This document shows, one piece after another, positions 5,114-8,975 of a stretch of 8,975 nt of DNA. A program made the translations under genes and the position numbers. How positions within the stretch are numbered: the stretch's first letter is position 1; each line of letters opens with the position of its first letter. The notes under the pieces were generated by a model. The model saw only the letters and a program-made list of their open reading frames with translations, made no database searches and was not told the origin of the DNA. The DNA is from Chloroflexota bacterium (lineage in GTDB: Bacteria > Chloroflexota > Anaerolineae > B4-G1): assembly GCA_011046405.1 (NCBI GenBank), contig DSAR01000041.1, positions 1-8,975 on the forward strand, in the 5' to 3' direction.

Positions 5114-6733
5114 ATGGACGTAAAAGTAGTGACGGGGGCGATTCAAGAGAGCGACGCCGATGGAATTGTCGTGAATTTGTTCGAGGGTGTGGATGTGCCC
5201 GGAGGCGCGACCGGGGTGGTCGACGCCGCCCTTGGCGGCCCGCATGGCGGCCCGCATAGCGGCCCGCATAGCGGCCCGCATAGCGGCCCGCATGGCGGCC
5301 CGCATAGCGGCCCGCATAGCGGCCCGATTCAAGATCTGATCGCGGCGGGGGATTTCGAGGGAAAGGCGGGGCAGGTTGCCGTGCTTTACCCGCGCGGCGC
5401 GATCCCGGCCCGGCGGGTGATCCTGGTCGGCCTGGGCTCGCGGAAAGATTTCGACGACGACCCGGCCGAGGCGGTGCGGCGGGCGGCCGCTCACGCCGCG
5501 CAGAAGGCCCGCGACCTGAAGGTCGAGCGCATGGCCAGCATCTTGCATGGCGCCGGGAGCGGAGACCTATCGGTGGCGGAGGCCGCGCAGGCGGTGACCG
5601 AGGGCACTCTGCTGGGCCTGTACGAGTATCGGGGTCAGAAGACCGACGAGCCGGATAAGACGCCGCCCCAGGTTTTGGAACTGACCATCTTTGACGATGA
5701 GGACGTCTCGTCAGCCCAGCGCGGTGTGGATGCGGCGCGCGCCATCGCTGCCGGCGTCACACTGGCACGCGATCTGGTCAATCTGCCGCCCAACATCTGC
5801 ACGCCGACCTACCTGGCCCAGGCTGCCGAGGAGGTGGCCGCGGTGGCCGGTCTGTGCGTCGAGGTGCTGGACCGGGAGCAGATGGAGGCGCTGAATATGG
5901 GCGCCCTGTTGGCCGTGGCCCAGGGCAGCGACACGCCCCCCAAGTTCATCATCCTGGAACACAACGCCGGGCGGGCCGACGAGTTGCCCACTATCGTCCT
6001 GGTCGGTAAGGGCGTGACCTTCGACACCGGCGGGTACAGCCTCAAATCCGGTGAAGGCATGCAAACGATGAAGACCGACATGGCGGGTGCGGCGGCCGTC
6101 ATCGGCGCGTTGCGCACTATTGGCGAGATGGACGCGCCTTTGCACGTGGTCGGGCTGGCCCCTGCTTCCGATAACATGATCAGCGGGCGCGCCTACCGAC
6201 CCCAGGAAGTCTTCACAGCCAGCAACGGGGTCACCATCGAGATCGTCAGCACCGACGCCGAGGGCCGGATGTTGCTGGCCGACGCCCTGGTCTACGCCAA
6301 GCGCTACAATCCGGACGCCGTGCTCGATATCGCTACACTGACGGGCGCCTGTTACGTCGCCCTGGGCGGCGCGGCGGCCGGCTTGTTCAGCACCGACGAT
6401 GGCCTGCGCGACGCGCTGCTGGCAGCCGGCAAAGCGACGGCCGAGAAGGTATGGCCGATGCCACTTTTCTCAGCGTATAAGAAGACGCTCGAGTCGGAGA
6501 CCGCCGACGTCAAGAACAGCGGCAGTCGCGGGAGTGGCGTTGGTTCGTCGGCCATGTTCCTCAAGCAATTCGTCGATTATCCCGCCTGGGCGCACATCGA
6601 TATGGCTGGCCTGGCCTTTGACGCCGCCGGAAAGGTCACGCTGTTCCGGGACAATCCCTACGTGTCCAAGAAGAGCGCCACGGGCTTTGGTGTGCGTCTG
6701 TTGGTCGAGTTCGTGCGGCGATGGACCGCTTGA
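5114..6733 (+). CDS. pepA: Leucyl aminopeptidase (M17) with His-rich tandem-repeat insert
   Basis: The 539-residue protein is a cytosolic aminopeptidase that removes N-terminal residues in peptide turnover, normally as a hexamer with two metals per active site. The N-terminal macro-like domain covers about 1-190 and the catalytic domain about 205-539. Metal ligands and catalytic residues read K299 and D304 (VGKGVTFDTGG), K311, D322 (MKTDMAG), then D381, E383 and R385 in the signature STDAEGRM, all in register with E. coli PepA. Residues 41-72 are eight four-residue units of the type (Gly/Ser)-Gly-Pro-His, inserted between ALGG and PIQDLIAAGDF, where relatives run straight through. Without about 28 extra residues the length would be near 511, close to family norms. 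ATG 5114 has AGGAGGAG at 5100-5107. No convincing promoter was found in the repeat-rich gap upstream. Confidence 0.95.
   Translation: MDVKVVTGAIQESDADGIVVNLFEGVDVPGGATGVVDAALGGPHGGPHSGPHSGPHSGPHGGPHSGPHSGPIQDLIAAGDFEGKAGQVAVLYPRGAIPARRVILVGLGSRKDFDDDPAEAVRRAAAHAAQKARDLKVERMASILHGAGSGDLSVAEAAQAVTEGTLLGLYEYRGQKTDEPDKTPPQVLELTIFDDEDVSSAQRGVDAARAIAAGVTLARDLVNLPPNICTPTYLAQAAEEVAAVAGLCVEVLDREQMEALNMGALLAVAQGSDTPPKFIILEHNAGRADELPTIVLVGKGVTFDTGGYSLKSGEGMQTMKTDMAGAAAVIGALRTIGEMDAPLHVVGLAPASDNMISGRAYRPQEVFTASNGVTIEIVSTDAEGRMLLADALVYAKRYNPDAVLDIATLTGACYVALGGAAAGLFSTDDGLRDALLAAGKATAEKVWPMPLFSAYKKTLESETADVKNSGSRGSGVGSSAMFLKQFVDYPAWAHIDMAGLAFDAAGKVTLFRDNPYVSKKSATGFGVRLLVEFVRRWTA
5234..5329 (+). repeat. In-frame 12-bp minisatellite inside the aminopeptidase gene
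   Basis: Eight tandem 12-bp units of the form (G/A)GCGGCCCGCAT run from 5234 to 5329. The only variation is the first codon (GGC in units 1, 2 and 6, AGC in the others) and the last unit, which ends ATT instead of CAT. They encode (G/S)-G-P-H. The near identity of units, even at third positions, indicates recent expansion by slippage or unequal exchange. Any gain or loss of units keeps the reading frame. Confidence 0.95.
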
Positions 6734-6802
6734 CGAGACGGCTGCGGCGTCCACCCTCGCCCGTTTGAGGTGTCGTCACGCGCCTCGCTAAAGGATCAGT
6801 CT

Positions 6803-7741
6803 ATGCATTTCTGCGATGAATCAGCAAACCTGTATGCCCCACCGCCCGAGTGGGCCGACTTCTTCACCGGGCAGGCATACGAGGCCTTCTTGCAATTGGT
6901 ACTCGATTATTTTCAAGAGCGTGAAATCGAGGTGACAGTTGGCGATGGCGTCCTGGTGGACCAGGAGCGGGATATCCATTTTGGACTTCAGAACCTGGCG
7001 CAAATGTGCAATCAGAGCGACTATGGCGACTGGCCTGAGATCATTAAGATCCACTTCGAGAGCTTGCGACGGGCGGAGGATGAGAGACGTGATCTGGATC
7101 AGCAGAAGCAGGATTTTTCCAAGATCCGTGACATACTGGCTGTTCGGCTATGGCCGGCCGATTATCTGTCGTCCTTGAAACACGTCGACATCGTCTATCG
7201 CGAGGATATCGCCGGCACGGTGTCGGTCCTGGTTTTCGACCTCCCCAACTCGATCATCCAGGTGTCAGTGGACGACGCCGCGCTTTGGGATCGAGAGATT
7301 GACGATCTCTTCGATGTCGGTCTGCAGAACACGTGGAAGGGTGCGGCCCCGGATATTTTGATGGAGGATCTGGGGGACGACGTCCGGGTGGCCGTGTTCC
7401 AGGGGAACAGTTTCTACATCGCGACCCACGCGCTGCTCCTGGAGGATTACGCGAGATACGTGGGGACGTATGGCGCGCTCGTCGTCATCCCCCACCGCCA
7501 CGTGATGGTCTGCTATCCCATCGAGGATGCCAGCGTGATCGCGGCGGTGGAAAAGCTGATTATCATCACCATCCAGATGTACAACGAGGGGCCGGGGTCC
7601 ATCAGTCCCCGCCTGTACTGGTATGAGGACGGGCGGTTTATAGACCTACCTTACCAGATCGCGGACCGGCAACTCCATTTTGCCCCGCCGGAGCGTTTCA
7701 CTGCTTTCTTGAACGAGTTGGCAGACTCGGCGTCGTATTGA
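6803..7741 (+). CDS. Conserved-looking protein of unknown function, weakly DUF1444-like
   Basis: The 312-residue acidic protein has no signal peptide or membrane segment. The N-terminal part (1-95) is helical and ends in a charged stretch (SLRRAEDERRDLDQQKQDFSK region, about 88-108). From about 110 on it alternates strands and helices: AVRLWPADYL, TVSVLVFDLPNSIIQVSV, then a helix DREIDDLFDVGLQNT. ALVVIPHRHVMVCYPI follows, with C-terminal helix pairs. The order of a strand pair, a helix with VGLQN and a later hydrophobic strand recalls DUF1444/YtpQ proteins, but I cannot confirm this. I chose ATG 6803 because AAGGA (6791-6795) precedes it at 7 nt; GTG 6770 is possible. It follows pepA by 69 bp on the same strand and may share its transcript. 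Function unknown. Confidence 0.78.
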   Translation: MHFCDESANLYAPPPEWADFFTGQAYEAFLQLVLDYFQEREIEVTVGDGVLVDQERDIHFGLQNLAQMCNQSDYGDWPEIIKIHFESLRRAEDERRDLDQQKQDFSKIRDILAVRLWPADYLSSLKHVDIVYREDIAGTVSVLVFDLPNSIIQVSVDDAALWDREIDDLFDVGLQNTWKGAAPDILMEDLGDDVRVAVFQGNSFYIATHALLLEDYARYVGTYGALVVIPHRHVMVCYPIEDASVIAAVEKLIIITIQMYNEGPGSISPRLYWYEDGRFIDLPYQIADRQLHFAPPERFTAFLNELADSASY

Positions 7742-7761
7742 TAGACGCGCTTGATAGACGC
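7738..7761 (+). repeat. 11-bp direct repeat at the stop codon
   Basis: TTGATAGACGC occurs at 7738-7748, spanning the TGA stop of the preceding gene, and again at 7751-7761, with a 13-bp period. This looks like a small tandem duplication that leaves the coding end intact. Confidence 0.6.
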
Positions 7762-7861
7762 TGTTGAAAGAAAAGCGGCACGTACCAGTGCTCCAAGGCG
7801 GGTCGCAGCGATGTTCTCAATCTGGGGGGCGTATGGGACCATTGCAACGGGGGTTTTGCTA

Positions 7862-7890
7862 ATTTCGTCCATTCGTGAGATTCGTGATCT
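7862..7890 (+). repeat. CGAAT-type dispersed repeat, short fragment
   Basis: ATTCGTGAGATTCGTGAT (7871-7888), preceded by TTTCGTCC, matches the ATTCGTGTGATTCGTGAT unit at 4945-4962 with one difference. It lies in the 321-bp gap between the unknown gene and the PLP enzyme, just before MITE copy C. It shows the family reaches all three larger gaps right of the nitrilase operon boundary. Confidence 0.55.
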
Positions 7891-7907
7891 TAAACTATCG
7901 CAAAAAG

Positions 7908-8006
7908 GTATCTTCTCAATAACTTGGGGGGAATCTGTTCGTAGTGCGCGTTTAGGGGCGCTGAAGCGCCTACTACGAACAAGCCCCCGGTTTGTTGAGA
8001 AGATAC
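7908..8006 (+). mobile_element. MITE copy C (99 bp) with a different core
   Basis: The ends are GTATCTTCTCAATAAC and TTGTTGAGAAGATAC. It is flanked by GCAAAAAG (7900-7907 and 8007-8014; a ninth base, G, also matches), a target-site duplication. The outer 22 bp on each side, including the G/C run, match copies A and B. The core is unrelated to theirs: a hairpin with a 10-bp outer stem TGTTCGTAGT/ACTACGAACA (7936-7945, 7972-7981) and an inner GGCGCT-GA-AGCGCC. It is non-coding and lies 56 bp upstream of the PLP enzyme start. Confidence 0.87.
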
Positions 8007-8029
8007 GCAAAAAGGCCCTTACGTTTTGC

Positions 8030-8062
8030 GTTTACTGTGATTGCTAGCAAGGAGGAGTAAAC
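8030..8062 (+). promoter_or_regulatory. Possible hairpin enclosing the ribosome-binding site of the PLP enzyme
   Basis: GTTTACT (8030-8036) pairs perfectly with AGTAAAC (8056-8062), which ends just before the ATG. The 19 nt between contain the palindrome TTGCTAGCAA (8041-8050) and the strong Shine-Dalgarno AAGGAGG (8049-8055). Folding would place the Shine-Dalgarno in a closed loop or inner stem and could damp initiation. The stem is AT-rich and modest, so its effect is uncertain. No known riboswitch class is recognisable. Confidence 0.4.
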
Positions 8063-8975
8063 ATGTCCAACCAACAAAAGCTAGCATTAGGGACGTTGTC
8101 GGTCTGGGCCGGTGAGGAAGCGTCCATGGGCCAGGGGGCGACCCAGGTGCCGGTGTTCCACAGTGTCTCTTTCGGATACGAGGACGTCGTCGAGTGGCTG
8201 CAGGTGGCCCTGGGGCAACAGCCAGGCCACATCTATAGCCGCAACACCAATCCCACGGTGTGCGTCTTCGAGGAGAAGGTTCGCCAGCTCGAGGGAGCCG
8301 AGGCGGCGACCAGCGCGTCGACCGGGATGGGCATCATCAGCAGTGCCCTATTCGCGTTGCTGTCTCCTGGCGACCGGGTCGTCTCGGTCAAGGATACCTA
8401 CGGCGGGACCAACAGGCTCTTCACCGAGTTCCTTCCACGCTTCCAGATCGGGGTCGCGCTTTGTGATACGAGCGATCACGAGGCGCTCGAGGCCGAGGTC
8501 GCTCATGGCTGCCAGGTGTTGTATTTAGAGAGCCCGACCAATCCGACGGTCAAGGTGATCGACCTGGCGCGGATGGCGCGGGCCGGGCGGGAAGCTGGCG
8601 CTATCGTGATCGTCGACAATACCTTCGCCACCCCCATCAACCAGAATCCGCTTGCGTTGGGGGCCGACCTGGTGTTGCACAGCGCCACCAAGTTCCTGGG
8701 GGGCCACGCTGATGCTCTGGGCGGCGTGATCTGTGGTTCAAAGGATTTGATCGACTGCATCTATCATTTCCGCGAGATCAATGGTGCCACGCTGCATCCG
8801 ATGGCCGCCTACCTGCTGCTGCGGGGCATGAAGACCTTGCACCTGCGCATTCGTCAGCAAAACGAGAGCGCCCTGCGTATCGCCCAGTTCCTGGAGACCC
8901 ACCCCGCCGTCGGGCGGGTTTTTTACCCGGGACTGGCTTCTCACGCGGGGCACGAGATCGCCCGCCGGCAGATGA
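8063..8975 (+). CDS. Cys/Met-metabolism PLP-dependent enzyme (cystathionine gamma-synthase family), 3'-truncated by window
   Basis: The 304 visible codons encode a fold-type I PLP enzyme of the trans-sulfuration family. Y58 and R60 in IYSRNTNPTV bind cofactor phosphate of the neighbouring subunit. S-TGMG (86-90) holds the phosphate, D185 in VDNTFATP pairs with the pyridine nitrogen, and K210 in HSATKFLGGH forms the Schiff base. YLESPTNPT (about 155-163) is also typical. The family includes cystathionine gamma-synthase, cystathionine gamma-lyase, O-acetylhomoserine sulfhydrylase and methionine gamma-lyase. The visible part does not decide between these. ATG 8063 has AAGGAGG seven bases upstream. 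The reading frame is open to the window end, so about 90-100 C-terminal residues are missing. No sulfur-metabolism neighbour is visible. Confidence 0.93.
   Translation, partial: MSNQQKLALGTLSVWAGEEASMGQGATQVPVFHSVSFGYEDVVEWLQVALGQQPGHIYSRNTNPTVCVFEEKVRQLEGAEAATSASTGMGIISSALFALLSPGDRVVSVKDTYGGTNRLFTEFLPRFQIGVALCDTSDHEALEAEVAHGCQVLYLESPTNPTVKVIDLARMARAGREAGAIVIVDNTFATPINQNPLALGADLVLHSATKFLGGHADALGGVICGSKDLIDCIYHFREINGATLHPMAAYLLLRGMKTLHLRIRQQNESALRIAQFLETHPAVGRVFYPGLASHAGHEIARRQM

Noticed and set aside
5096..5548. 150-codon - strand frame with repeated Met-Arg-Ala-Ala
   Set aside because: It is the antisense reading of the 12-bp minisatellite in the aminopeptidase gene; the + strand frame has full catalytic motifs.
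6770..6802. GTG start 11 codons upstream for the unknown gene
   Set aside because: There is no Shine-Dalgarno before it, whereas ATG 6803 has AAGGA at good spacing.

Overview
This 9 kb stretch of moderately GC-rich bacterial DNA carries every convincing gene on the + strand. The gene set is a UPF0173 metallo-beta-lactamase-fold protein, a Trm112-like zinc protein, a DUF123 GIY-YIG-like protein, HEAT repeats, a nitrilase, an M17 aminopeptidase and a Cys/Met-metabolism PLP enzyme. Together with intergenic gaps full of short palindromic and CGAAT-type repeats, this best fits Chloroflexota (Anaerolineae-like). That assignment is inference, since no rRNA or marker gene is present.

Layout. 1-928: a clear sigma70-type promoter drives the UPF0173 hydrolase. 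929-1827: a 900-bp non-coding stretch. It holds a 110-bp MITE (984-1093), a long hairpin (1119-1149) and, at 1199-1628, a cluster of five exact DnaA boxes plus near matches. An AT-rich stretch and a TAG-repeat DnaA-trio-like element lie on its left edge. I interpret this as a chromosomal replication origin (oriC). The + strand goes from C-rich on its left to G-rich on its right, as expected where leading and lagging strands swap. A second strong promoter (1681-1708) then starts a tightly packed four-gene unit, 1828-3406: Trm112-like, a two-helix membrane protein, DUF123 and HEAT repeats.

3407-5113: repeats flank a nitrilase (3693-4688). They include paired GGATCACAATCC hairpins upstream of it, a second MITE copy downstream, a perfect 24-bp hairpin made of CGAAT repeats, and a 10-bp tandem repeat. 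5114-6733: leucyl aminopeptidase whose N-terminal domain carries an in-frame 12-bp minisatellite encoding eight Gly-Pro-His-(Ser/Gly)-type units. 6803-7741: an unrecognised protein, distantly DUF1444-like. 7742-8062: a third MITE copy with a different core, then a possible hairpin around the ribosome-binding site of a PLP enzyme (8063 onward) that runs off the window.

The three most notable items are the putative oriC, a MITE family whose three copies each keep their own target-site duplication (one with a swapped core), and the His-rich minisatellite inside the aminopeptidase. The genes do not form one pathway. The window looks like an origin-proximal housekeeping region colonised by small non-coding repeats.
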